Source: Anoplopoma fimbria
Taxonomy: Eukaryota > Chordata > Actinopteri > Perciformes > Anoplopomatidae
Assembly: GCF_027596085.1 (NCBI RefSeq)
Contig: NC_072453.1
Location: 10,907,106 to 10,971,105 of the forward strand
Direction: 5' to 3'
DNA length: 64,000 nt
Shown here: positions 11,761 to 25,716 of the stretch, piece by piece
How positions within the stretch are numbered: the stretch's first letter is position 1
Layout: each line of letters opens with the position of its first letter
The notes under the pieces: generated by a model
Seen by the model: only the letters and a program-made list of their open reading frames with translations
The model's database searches: none
What the model was told of the DNA's origin: nothing
Made by a program: the position numbers and the translations under genes

Positions 11761-12517
11761 AGCTTCTGAACCCAAAGCAGTTTCAGGGCATTTTTTTGTT
11801 CCTCTCCCATTTGTTTCTCTCTGTGGTCTTGATTTGCACTTCAAAATAAAACTCCTGCTCCTCTATGGAAACGGAACAATCATGACTAGAAGTAGAGAGA
11901 ACTCAAACATGTCTTTAGTGCAGAATAACACAGTTATAATGACATAAATCATAAAAAAGAGAAAAACACAAGTTGAATTTTTTTTGATAATTTATTTTAC
12001 AACGATGATGCAATCTATATATCCAACATTTTTCAAGTGACCACAAGTGTAACCAATGTTAGAAAATGAAGGCTCTACTTGCTTTAAATATTGAGCTATT
12101 AACATTTTTTCAACTTCTACTTCCAGCCTCTCCTCTCCTCTCTGCTCTGTGTTCAGCATCAGTTCAGTCAAAATTTCACAGATTCTTTTGTCACATGACT
12201 GTTGGTCTCAGGTGAATCAATCATGGCTTCATAGTTTAACTGAGGAGCTCAGAATTTTATGTTTTTTACAGACTCGGTTAAAGTAAACGGTTCATTTGGG
12301 GTGAGATTTGAAATGAGACATGTAGAATACCTTTTTATAAGGGTCATTTTGGTAACTTTTTCTGACAGAAGCGTTCGTTGAACATGTTGTGTTCAAGGAA
12401 CTTCCAAAAAATGTATTTTACAGCTTCTGGCAGTGATAAACGGTGAAGTTTTGGCGATTGTTTAAAGAAAATATGCTTTTCAATCCTTCCGGCTGGTTTT
12501 TAGTTTCAGAGGGTTAA
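11761..12517 (+). mobile_element. Dispersed repeat R2, copy 2: candidate non-autonomous piggyBac-like element
   Basis: Aligns along its length with 7796-8440. It carries extra sequence, for example CCTCTCCTCTCCTCTCTG near 12126. The left terminus is degraded: similarity starts at TTCTGAACCCAAA rather than at TTAACCC. The right terminus is intact, TCAGAGGG (12506-12513) followed by TTAA (12514-12517), and mirrors the left end of copy 1. No transposase coding capacity. The two copies differ at many positions, so they are old insertions. Confidence 0.65.
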
Positions 12518-13079
12518 AGGTAGAGACACACAGAAAACACAGTGCAGGGATGACAGCTGTGTCTGTTTTACATCATATGTTATATCTAACTGTAGAATAT
12601 TCATGTCATCACGGGTGGATAAGGAAACTGGCCAAAAAAAACAAAAATATCTTCTCAAATCATTTTTGGTTATATGATTGTGAATCTCCATAAGCCTTTA
12701 TACTAAACCTCTGCTTCTATGTAATCTATGCAATCCATCACTGCAGCTAAAAATGACTCATGTTTGGCTGCACTCACCAAATGAGTTTTAACTGATTGTT
12801 TATTTAGCTGGAATCTCTAGAGTAGCCGGAGCTAAATAGATAACTGGAAAAAGCAAACGTGGCGTCATTTGTATATTTGCTCTTGAACATGCAGGACTCG
12901 TCTGAAAAAACATCTTGAAACGAAAACGCAGAGGTGTTTCTGTTATTTTGTCCACCTCTGAACACACACAAACACTGAGGTGGAGTTTTTTGCCACAGGG
13001 TTACGGTTGTTATCAGCTGCCGTGATCAGGTTATCAAAGTCCTCTGCAGATGGCCAGGGGACCATAAATCTGACACTGT
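12518..13079. other. Non-coding, no gene seen
   Basis: Unique sequence. No recognisable gene or repeat. Confidence 0.5.
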
Positions 13080-13143
13080 CACACACACACACACACACAC
13101 ACGCTCTCCTGTGTGAGTGTGTATGTGTGTGTGTGTGTGTGTG
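13080..13143. repeat. Adjacent CA and GT microsatellites in inverted arrangement
   Basis: (CA)n at 13080-13102 and (GT)n at about 13116-13143, separated by about 13 bases. On one strand the two tracts can fold into a hairpin. Confidence 0.9.
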
Positions 13144-13275
13144 GGTTGGCCTGCAGTTAGTGGACGAGGGGATTAAACTGAATTTTATCTTTGATGTGGA
13201 TTAGACGAAGTCCTGGATCATGATTAATTTGTCGCTAGTAGATTGCGTGCAGGAGCATGTAAAAATGTTAAGATT

Positions 13276-13810
<535 letters not shown>

Positions 13811-14272
13811 TTTCTCATCATCACCATCTTAGATCATCATCATCTTGGTTTCTGGTTTCCATCATCTTAGTTTCTCATCATCACCATCTTGGTTTTGGAC
13901 ATCATCATCTTTGGTTTCTGGTTTCTCATCATCACCATCTTAGTTTCTCATCATCACCATCTTGGTTTCTGGTCATCACCATCTTAGTTTCTCATCATCA
14001 CCATCTTGGTTTTTGGACATCATCATCTTTGTTTCTGGTCATCACCATCTTTGTTTCTGGTCATCACCATCTTGGTTTCTGGTCATCATCATCTTAGTTT
14101 CTCATCATCACCATCTTGGTTTTTGGACATCATCATCTTTGTTTCTGGTCATCACCATCTTGGTTTTTGGCTGTTGCCTTCTTAGTCTTTGGAGGTTGCC
14201 TTTTTTGGATCTGGTCGTCGCCATCTTGGTTTTTATAGGTTGCCTTACATTGTTTTGGCCATCATCAATTTG
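13811..14272 (+). repeat. CATCATCACCATCTTGGTTT-type minisatellite
   Basis: About 460 bp of imperfect units of roughly 20-27 bases: TCTCATCATCACCATCTTGG, TTTTTGGACATCATCATCTT, GTTTCTGGTCATCACCATCT and variants. A higher-order duplication is visible. The 70 bases at 13991-14060 match the 70 bases at 14101-14170, apart from the last few, with a period of exactly 110. Units become degenerate after 14170 (TTGCCTTCTTAGTCTTTGG and similar). Long open frames here (about 13804-14273) are Ser/His/Phe repeat translations and are not called as genes. Confidence 0.9.
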
Positions 14273-14412
14273 ACATTTTAACATTTTGGTATTGTTAATT
14301 CATCAAACCCTCAGTGTGTAAATGCATTTACAAACCTGAGCAGAGAGATGTCTTCAGTCCACAGAAAGAGTTGGGTCCTCACAGTAATATAAACAAACAC
14401 ACAGTTTGTAGT

Positions 14413-14413
<1 letters not shown>

Positions 14414-14463
<50 letters not shown>

Positions 14464-14484
14464 TGACATACACACACACACACA
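14414..14484. repeat. (CA)n microsatellite, interrupted
   Basis: CA run 14414-14458, an interruption TACACTGACATA, then a second CA run to 14484. Confidence 0.95.
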
Positions 14485-14627
14485 GCAGTGAGTTTGTCGT
14501 CCGGTTCACTAGAAGATGACTGCTGATTTGGAGTCAGCTCAGTTACAGTTTACAGGCGAACCTTGACAGACTGCTGATGGTGGAGCTTCACAAACATGCC
14601 AACACAGCACTCTGTGTGTGCCTGTTC

Positions 14628-14659
14628 GTGCGTGCGTGTGTGTGTGTGTGTGTGTGTGT
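14628..14659. repeat. (GT)n microsatellite with a CGTG start
   Basis: GCGTGCGTG followed by about 11 GT units. Confidence 0.9.
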
Positions 14660-16979
<2,320 letters not shown>

Positions 16980-17510
16980 AGATGAGGGTCTGGCGGACCG
17001 GGTTGTCCCTGATCCACCTTGCACATCAGAGCCAGATCACGCTGCTGGCGGCCTGAAGTCGCTCCAGCAGCAGCAGAGAGGAATCCATGTCAACCTTATT
17101 ACCCGAACCTCATGAATCCTCATGAATCTTTCATTAGAGCCAACCTATTAGAGACTCAGAGACTGTGTATGCACATATTTATTCATGTCTATATTGTCCA
17201 TATTTACCTCTTGTTATGTTTGAACCTGGTCTGCATAATGATAGTTTGACGCTGTTTCTGATTTCAGAGTTTGGTTTCTTTATGAATACTGTCACTAAAC
17301 AAGATCTCAAACTTTTGCAAAGGCTGCTGAATCCAACCAATGTCTTATGTTGATAATGTGACATATTTAGTTGTTTTTGCATCTGGATCTGCATTGAAAT
17401 GCAAATGTCTTTGAAGTGTCGTTGTTAATGAGGAGAGAGCATTCAGATGTTTCTTCCTCTCTCACTGTTAAATAATTTCAATGGTTTTGTTTGTTTCTCT
17501 GCGGTCAAAC
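16980..17510. other. Non-coding, no gene seen
   Basis: Unique sequence. No recognisable gene. Confidence 0.5.
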
Positions 17511-17900
17511 CAGGCGACAACCTCCAGTTCTGAAAAGTGAAGTCAGTGCTTCATGTCCTAAAGCTGCATTCTCTCTACTGTCCATCAGGGGGCGACTCCT
17601 CTGGTTGTATAGAAGTCTATGAGAAAATGACTCTACTTCTCTCTTGATTTATTCCCTCAGTAAACATTGTAAACATGAGTTTATGGTCTCAATCTCTAGT
17701 TTCAAGTCTTCTTCAATACAGCATGATGTTCATTTAGTAAATTATGCTCCATTTAGAGTCGAACAGACCATAAAGCAGGGTATGCTTTGTCAGTCCAAAT
17801 ATGGTCACTTCCTGTTTACTGGTTGCAAAAAGTCAAGATGGCTACCGCAACCAATGGGTGGGGTCATGATGTCTTGGTCCACTTCTTATGTCCAGTAATG
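17511..17900 (+). repeat. Dispersed repeat R1, copy B
   Basis: Nearly complete copy. The head is CAGGCGACAACCTCCAGTTC, and the full 171-bp core lies at 17564-17734. It then continues through the segment CCATTTAGAGTCGAACAGACC to a degraded tail, CACTTCTTATGTCCAGTAATGG. A middle block of about 70 bases present in copies C, D and F (GGGCGGGGCTACAC to GTCACT) is missing between GTATGCTTT and CAGTCCAAATATGG. Confidence 0.9.
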
Positions 17901-19959
17901 GGTCTAACTATCAGAGAGTTCAACTCTTTATTGATAATGTAACACTCTTCATATGTAACAGTTCACATCCAGACACATGTGGTTTTTAAATAGTTGTGTG
18001 TGTGTGTGAATTTATCACACGTGTAATTATGTGTGACAAATTCACATGATGTAGGAATGTGTGACTTTTCAGATATTTAAAGTTTGAAACATAAAACATT
18101 TGAGAATCCCATCAATAAAAACCTCAACGCATATTTGGTACGGAGCGAAATTTGTCCATAATCCCTCGGACTGACTGATGAGCACTGAAGTCAGGTATTG
18201 AACTGGCACCAGCATAAACAAATCCCCATCCCTAATTATCACTAGCTGGTCCAGAGGCAGCAGGAAGAGTCCTGAATAGATAAGTTTATTCCTCTGTTTA
18301 TCTCGTCAGAGGTCCGGAAACATCATAAATAAAACATGTCCTTTCACAAACTGCTGTGTTTTGTGCTGATGCACCTTTGTGTAAGTTTCCATTAAGGTTT
18401 TATGTCCGAGAGTTGGCACATTTAAATAGTGCCAAATGGATGTCTTTGTTTTCGTCTCCAGACAGCCTGAAATATATGGCCACAGCAGCTGACGGCCATG
18501 ATAAAAAGTTTCCCAATACCAATCAATTCTCTCCTTGTTTTCCCCGGAAATCATTTCATTCTCTCCGGCCCGGCCGATGGAAACACAATTCATTTGTTTT
18601 CTTTTTTCTTTTAAACTTTTCCAAAAAGTTAGTCTCAAACTGGCGTGACAGTTTGACGGAGGAACCGCAGAGCGAGACGTCAGCGCTGCACCTCAGACGC
18701 CCTCATCTGTATTTATGAATGCCTTTTCCGTGCAGCATTTAAAGCGCCGTCTGCACAGCACTTAACCGCAGCATTATTATACAGCAGCCGCTGCTCGCCG
18801 CGCTCCCCCGTATTAAAACAGTCGATAATAAAAGAGCAGCGATCAGCTATTACCCTAAGTGACCCAAATGGCATTTCAAGTGGGACGCTTAAAGCCCGCC
18901 ATTTTCCTCCTGCAACCGGCATGCAGGGAAACGTCTGGTCAGGTTTAACTCTACGTACTCCCATGGTGCATCTGGGTTTTCTATTTCTGTCCGAAAAACA
19001 TGTTTACTAGATTAAGAAGAGAGGATGGAGGCATTAAATGTGTTGAAGACAAGTTTCATTTATCCTTCAATGGCTTTTTCATCTCTTCTCTTTATTTCTC
19101 CTCAGCTTTTGTTAGTTTTTAAAACTGTCGTGACTCTCTCTCTCTACTTCACCTTTATCGTTTTTTCATTTCTGTTCTTTACTTTTTTATCTGCCTCACC
19201 AAAGTCGTGACTTTCTCCTCTCTCTTTGGTCCTGTTCCCAGAGAAACTCCTCGCAGTGGCTGATGAGGTTCAGCCTCATGGATGGGAAATGTGCACGGTC
19301 ATGACTTCTCATCTGATCGTTTCCTTCATGGAAAATCCCTTCACATATTTTCCTCTGTAGGTTTCAACACCACTATTTTATTTTAAGAATCTGCTCATGT
19401 TATCAGTTTTTTATCAATGTGAACTGGATTTCTTGGAGTTTTGGATCATTGTTTAACAATTTGAAGACGCCACTTTGTCTTTTGGGAAAGTTTTTCTTTT
19501 TCTTTTTACACATTTTATGGATTAAATGTAGAATTATTTAATCCACTAAAATGAATAATACATTTAGCATTAATGAATATACCTTTTGTTGCAGCCCCAC
19601 ATTGATGATTGAATATTCTAGTAAGTGAAATGATTAAAGTTAAACTTTAACCTGTGGGGTCGTTTATATCCCTGAAAACACCCAGAATTCAACAGTTAAA
19701 GCAGAAAGGCTGCTGATTCAGCCATTCCACCATCACAGCACAGTAAAACTCTCCACTGAGCTTATTTTACTCCTAAATCACTTCTTTCTTTTATGCATAA
19801 TATTGTGCTCGGTCTCAGTGAAGCATCAAACTGTTGACTCGACCTGAAGTCTGAGAAAACCACCGGGTGTGTCAGTGTCTACATCTTAAACCTCTGACAG
19901 CAGGAATAAATAGAGATGGCAGAATCCTTTTATTTAGATCATTAGGCAAGGTGCAGACG

Positions 19960-19961
<2 letters not shown>
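17901..19961. other. Non-coding; hairpin at 18006-18045, possible conserved element near 18700-18960
   Basis: No gene seen. GTGAATTTATCACAC (18006-18020) pairs with GTGTGACAAATTCAC (18031-18045) with one mismatch. The segment 18700-18960 is unique and moderately GC-rich with several CpG, and ends near CGGCATGCAGGGAAACG. It is a plausible conserved regulatory block, but that needs comparative data. Confidence 0.4.

Positions 19962-20053
<92 letters not shown>
19962..20053. repeat. (CA)n microsatellite, about 45 units
   Basis: Uninterrupted CA run ending in CAGCAGCC. Confidence 0.98.
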
Positions 20054-20157
20054 CAGCCTGAGGAGGACCCCGGCTAGTGAGTGAAAAATGAGCTTGTGAA
20101 GAGGAGGCGAGAGGCAGAGATGGAAGTCTCTTTCTGTAATAGCTGGCCTGTGTCTCC

Positions 20158-20159
<2 letters not shown>

Positions 20160-20197
<38 letters not shown>
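20160..20197. repeat. (GT)n microsatellite
   Basis: About 18 GT units, about 107 bases after the preceding CA tract and complementary to it. Confidence 0.95.
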
Positions 20198-21024
20198 TGT
20201 TAGCTGCTATAGCATAACAGACTTGTCGTGTTCGTCCAGCCGCCTCGGACCGAGCGCTGCCCAGACAGCGGAGCCCCGAGGTGGGCAGCGCTTCAGGCCG
20301 AGGAAGGGTGGATGATTTGGGTGATTTGTTCTTGGTCAGCTGTAAAGACTCTGCCGGCTGCCTTGGTTGGCGTTATGGTTCACTAATAAAAGATAATATT
20401 AGGAAGAAAACGGAGTGCTGGATAATAGACAGGGAGGTTGTGTTTGTCTGGGTGACATTTTGCTTCTCTGTCACCTTTTCTCCGTGGTGTCTCTCTCCTT
20501 CTCGTTCTCTCTTTCACGCTGCATTCTCTAATAGAAAAGAGCTGGAAGAGAAAGAAATAAACCTCTCCTTCCATGTTGGCAGACATCCACACTCCTTTCT
20601 CCCTTTCATCGCTTCGCTCGGTCCGCCGCCTGTCGCCCTCCGGGGTTCGGTGGCTGTTGTAGTGGCGTGTCGGCGGGAGAGGAGAGGTCGCGATAACGCC
20701 GTTCAGGTACCCGGGGCCTCAATGAAATCACTGCGGCGCGGAGACGATTAAACATTTCTCGCCTAATGGGAGAATTGCTCCGCAGACCTTGAAGTTGTTT
20801 GCGAGGAAATTCACTCATCTGTTTTTCTTCTTTCCTTTCTGTTGAGGACCGGCAGCCTTGAGAGCAGGTTCTTCTTGATTGTGTTCCTCTGTTGTGTTTT
20901 ACTGGAGACGGAGCTGATGTTGTTGAGGAGGTTTAGAAGGCTTTTATTCTGTTAAACACTGAACTCAGCTCTGTGTTATAATAGCAGGTGTCAAGGTCCG
21001 TAATGCAAGTGCAGCCGTTGTTTG
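20198..21024. other. CpG-rich non-coding segment
   Basis: Two CpG clusters stand out by eye, at about 20225-20305 (CCGCCTCGGACCGAGCGCTG and following) and about 20610-20760 (TCCGCCGCCTGTCGCCCTCC, GGCGCGGAGACG and following). An open frame crosses the region on the plus strand (20281-20751), but its translation shows no domain and its start has no context support. It could be a small CpG island, a promoter or enhancer; the sequence alone does not decide. Confidence 0.3.
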
Positions 21025-22270
21025 TAATAATAATAATAATGGATTTTATTTATATAGCACACTTTAAAATACAATGAAATCTCAAGGTGCTGCACAGGGT
21101 AAAACAATCACAATAATCAAATATAATAATAAAACGCTAAAAACTGAAATAAATGAATTCATTTAATCATAATAAAATCTAAGAATATATATTAAAACTG
21201 AACAACCACCCAAGAAACGCAATCTAAACTACACAAAGCCAAGACCTTAGGGGAAGACAGAGAGGAACAGGTGAGTTGAGGGAGTCTAAGGCCCTGATCT
21301 TCTCCGGGAGCTTATTCCATAGGCGTGGCCCCAGCGAAGAGAAGGCAAGATCTCCCATGGTTGCCAGCTTTGTCTGGGGAACCGCAAGGATGTTGGAGTT
21401 GCCTGACTTAAGTGTCTTGGATGTGGATTGAGGGGTGAGGAGGTCCAGGAGGTAGGTTGGACCGGTACAGTTTATGGCCTTGAATACTAGGAGAAGTACT
21501 TTGAAAATGATGCGTTGTTTTATTGGAAGCCAGTGGAGGGAGTGGAGGACCGGGGTGATATGTTGTGATTTCCGTGTCCTGGTGAGAACCCGGGCGGCAC
21601 TGTTTTGTACATATTGTAACCTCTGGATGGTCTTGGCTGGTAGACCTGCGAGCAGAGAGTTACAATAGTCAATCCGAGAACTGATGAATGCGTGCACCAA
21701 CTTTTCTGCATCACGTTTGGGTAGTGAGGGAAGAGGAATGGGGTGGCCATTGATGGTGATGTGGATGAGACCGGCCTTTTTTGTCTGATGGGGGGTGCCA
21801 ATGAGAATGGCTTCTGACTTGCTGCCATTTAGCTGTAGTGAGTTGCTGCTCATCCAGTGCTGGATGTCATCCAGGCATTTGGTAGCCCGGGATAGTGCCA
21901 GGTGTTTGTCAGGCTTAGTTTGCAGGTAGATTTGTGTATCGTCAGCATAAGAGTGGAATTTGATGTTATGGCTCCGTAGTATTTTTCCCAGGGGCAGCAT
22001 GTATATGAAGAAGAGCAGGGGCCCCAAGACTGACCCTGGGGGACACCGGAGGTAACGCATCTGATGCTGGAGGTGACATTGCCAAGGGCAACATATTCCT
22101 GCCGCCCTGTGAGGTAGGAATGAAAGAAGTCCAGGGCAGTGCCTTTGATTCCCACCTCCTGGAGGCGCCGATTCAGGATGCTATGGTCCACCGTGTCGAA
22201 AGCAGCGCTTAAGTCCAGCAAGATTAGTGAGCGTTCGACCCACCTGAGGTTGCAGCTGGTCTTCATGTGT
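21025..22270 (-). mobile_element. L2-clade LINE, 5'-truncated and internally deleted
   Basis: Minus-strand non-LTR retrotransposon. The 3' end, read on the minus strand, is GTGCTATATAAATAAAATCC followed by (ATT)n; on the plus strand the (TAA)n tail lies at 21025-21040. That is the usual end of fish L2 elements, which finish in a short tandem repeat instead of poly(A). The 5' end stops at about 22270 within the reverse-transcriptase region, so the endonuclease and the N-terminal part of the polymerase are absent. Such 5' truncation is normal for LINE insertions. I could not identify target-site duplications. Confidence 0.9.
21224..22266 (-). pseudogene. Broken L2 LINE reverse transcriptase
   Basis: Two overlapping minus-strand frames together cover the middle and C-terminal part of an L2-type polymerase. 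The upstream frame (from 22266) carries [16 protein letters not shown], with the first catalytic Asp region, and reaches GVPQG. There a one-base loss shifts the frame. The downstream frame continues with [16 protein letters not shown] and the catalytic box YADDTQIYL. Next comes [11 protein letters not shown], then a jump from HPIPLPS directly to [11 protein letters not shown], where family members normally have some tens of residues more, so an internal deletion is likely. The C-terminal motifs [13 protein letters not shown] and [13 protein letters not shown] are present. The last residues diverge from the usual LINE C-terminus. With the 5' truncation, frameshift and deletion it cannot encode an active enzyme. 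Confidence 0.88.
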
Positions 22271-23298
22271 GTTGAATGATGGGCGACTAGTGTGACAGGA
22301 AATGCAACGATGCTTCCTCTGTGAGTGATGACAGATAATAATGAGCTGAATTCTCTCCGCAGAAATGAACCACAACTGAGATCACTGAGAGGTAACGGGG
22401 ACCTTTTTGAGGTGCTTTTAATGTGACTTTTTGGTGGATGTCAATGTTAAAAAGGAAGCAGTCTGACCAATAATCACAGTATTATTTTCCCCACTGAGAT
22501 TCAAAATGTCTTTTTGGAAGGCATCCTTGTCTAGATATAAAAGACACATTATTGATGAACTGTTTATCATTAAACACATGCATTTTCTGAATACCAAATT
22601 AAGAAAACACATTTGCATGTGAATTTATTTGTTTTCGCTCTATAGGGGTCATGGATATGTGACGCCCGGCCCACCACCATTAGCTATTGATCCCTTCAGG
22701 ACGGGTTTAAAACTATTAAAAACTAGGTACCTTCATTAAAAAACCTGTTTACTGATTTGCTGTCTCCAGAGAATCTCTACCAGTTCACAAATCTCCATAT
22801 ATGTCACCGTATCGTCCAGCCTCATGGGCAGACGCACCTGGGTTTGTTTGTCTGTAGCAGGATAAGTTTCCCACCAAAAGGTCTCGAATATTGGTTTAGA
22901 TAATGTTTTAATCAATGATTCATCGGTTCAATCTTTTTGTGTATAAACAGAAGAGATGGAAAAATAGTGACAAATGTCCATTGAGCCTAAGGTTTAAAAC
23001 CCAAAGATATATAATTTCCAACGTTAGTAACCAGAGAAAGCTGTCGCATTGGAGAGAAGCAGCAACTATTGTTTAATCTTTGCTTTTTTTAATTACCTAA
23101 ACTGTTTTTTAGTGACGTGTGTGTTTTGCTTAAAGACCTCTTCCTCCAGAACGATCTGAGAGCCTCTGGTTTGTAGTCGATCAGCTCCTGTTCTCCTGAC
23201 AGAGGAGATGAAACATGAAGAGCTCTCTGTTAAACACATTTATTTCACTAGTGTGTGTGTTTCTACAGAGAATTCATCATTCAGAACAGATCCTCACA
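22271..23298. other. Non-coding, no gene seen
   Basis: Unique AT-rich sequence after the truncated LINE end. No exon recognised. Confidence 0.5.
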
Positions 23299-23324
23299 CA
23301 CATACACACACACCTATACACGCC
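23299..23324. repeat. Imperfect CA tract
   Basis: Short CACACA run with TA and CT interruptions. Confidence 0.6.
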
Positions 23325-23633
23325 CGCTCACCCTCCATCTTTTAATGCCAGAAGCCACTGCCAGCACTGCAACATTTTTATGACAGTGCTTGACAAAGGC
23401 ACTCGATATGCTGTCAGAGTTGTTCTGCGTGTGTGAGCATGTGGGTGTGTGTGTTGTTGTTTTCTTTGACACACGGAAAATGACAAAGCTCTAAATTTGC
23501 TGTTTGTGGAATTGGAGACAAAGTTAAGTTCAGAGAACGACTTCAAGAACCGAGAGAACAGGGCCGTTAAAGACGGAAGCTTCAGATTCTCGCTGCAGAA
23601 AATAGACTGTTTAACATATCTCAGTAAACACAA

Positions 23634-23635
<2 letters not shown>

Positions 23636-23665
<30 letters not shown>
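23636..23665. repeat. (GT)n microsatellite
   Basis: About 15 GT units. Confidence 0.95.
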
Positions 23666-25429
23666 GCAGACAGAGAGCAAGTAAGTAATACTGCTTGGCA
23701 TTGTCATTTTAAAATATCCAGCCGTTAATATAAGGAGGTGGAATCAGAACTGACGGCCTGACTTTCAATTTCCTGATTACATTTTTTTTTCCCGTTGACA
23801 TTTTAATCAGCTGGTTGTCTGCAGGAGAACGACATGCATGATCTCAGCTGATTACTGGTGCCTTCACTGCAGCAGAAGCTTCTTTACTGACGCACACGTC
23901 TTCCTTTGCTGATGTATAATGTGGCGTCACCCTGTTGACACTTGAATATAAAGACACTGAAGGATCACATGGGATTTGACCTGCTTTCATACGACGTAGA
24001 GAAGTAAAACTCGTACTGCAGGAGGCTCTGTGTTAGTGGTGTGTTGAAGTCTGACTGGTGCGTTCAAGTAGAAGAGTCGTGTTCAGTATTTAGAAGCACT
24101 GCATCATGTCTCTTGATGAATCAGTTTCAGATGTCAGAACATATTAAAACATTTCCGCATGAAGTTCCTGTCTTCCTCCAATAGCTGATCATGTCTGAGC
24201 TAAATGTATTATGGAGACGCAAAACTCTCCAAATGAAGAAGAGACCAAATGTTTGACATTTTTTTCTGATTAATTACCTCCATGATAAGCCCATTATTCA
24301 ATTTGTTAAATTTTCTGTCAGTTGACTAAGATCTTGTTCAGACCGCCAGCACAAAACCATTTTTTTTTTTAGCAAATCCAGATTTATTTAGAAAGACTGG
24401 GTAGCAAAAGAAAAAAACATGGAAAGTGATTTTTTTGCCAGTCAGAACCAGACCACGGGAGTGCTGGGGAGGATTCATGCTGCTACAGAGGACAACATGT
24501 GGGAAAACAATCAAAATAAATTGTCTGCTGGCACTTTCACTTTCTGCTGCTTTCCCCCAAACATCCCACCCAAACTTCTACAGCGCAAGAGTCCAAATGT
24601 GTCCAAAATCCACGTCTCCAGCGTAGTTACTGACGCCAACGTCGTTACCACAGCAGAGAGGATGGTGATGTCTGCACACTAAAATCTGATCTGATCACCT
24701 GCAAATAACAGTCTGTCTCTTTTAAGATCTGATTTGAGAAAAAAATGAACACGATGAGGCTGAGAGCCCATAAAGGAGAGTGTAGCATCTCTAGTCCACT
24801 TGGTGGTTTTATGCTCCTCTAAGCTGGTTTTACAACCGCAGATAAACACTAAAGAAGAAGTCTGTGTGGGACGAGGTTGGGGTTGTACATAGAAAGGAAT
24901 CGGCAAAGCCCTACAGCTGCATTCTATTTTGGCTCTACCTCTTCCTCTTCCTCGTCTCTTCATGAACTTTGTGTTAAACAAACATCTACTGTCATGTGAT
25001 GTCCTCCATGCTGCCTTGGCTCCGTTATGAACAAACATAATATGATGTTCATCACATGTCTGCATAGATTATTACTGATGCAATACAAGCTGGATTCAAC
25101 GCAGTGACTCCATCAATAAAGCTAATTAATAATTTGCCAGATCGTGTCATAATGAAAAGTGCCAGTTCAACTCTATACACCCGACTGAACCTGCAGAAAC
25201 AGAAAGTCATCCATCTCCACTTCATAATAGTTTGTATGGAGGCGTCACAGTTTATGTCTGAAACTTTGTGCAGATTGAAATCCAGACTCCCACCAGGGAT
25301 GTTCAGCTCCAACCGAGAATCAAACTCCAAACTTTTCCACTGAAGTTCTCTTACACACTCTGCATGGCTGAACAGACCTGATTACCTTTTCACTGCAGTT
25401 GCTTTAGCCGTTATCTCTACCGCTTCAGC
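23666..25429. other. Non-coding, no gene seen
   Basis: Unique sequence. Open stretches near 24419-24682 and 24679-25065 show no recognisable domain, signal peptide or family motif. Confidence 0.45.
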
Positions 25430-25477
25430 TGTGTGTGTGTGTGTGTGTGTGTGTCTGTGTCTGTCTGTGTCTGTCTG

Positions 25478-25513
<36 letters not shown>

Positions 25514-25543
25514 TGTCTGTGTCTGTCTGTGTGTGTGTGTGTG
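25430..25543. repeat. GT/GTCT compound microsatellite
   Basis: GT runs separated by GTCTGTGTCTGTCTG blocks, a compound tract of changing unit. Confidence 0.93.
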
Positions 25544-25638
25544 CTTGCTTGGCGCAATATGCAGAGTTCTGCCCTGCGGTGTACAAATGTCCTACAGCTC
25601 TTTGCCCTGCTCATGGCTACCAGTCGGGCCAATGGCTA

Positions 25639-25651
25639 TGTGTGTGTGTGT

Positions 25652-25715
<64 letters not shown>
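25639..25715. repeat. (GT)n microsatellite
   Basis: About 38 units with one TATG interruption near 25656. About 95 bases of unique sequence separate it from the previous compound tract. Confidence 0.95.

Positions 25716-25716
<1 letters not shown>

Noticed and set aside
20281..20751. 156-codon frame over the CpG-rich block
   Set aside because: GC-rich DNA carries fewer stop codons. The translation has no domain and no conserved pattern.
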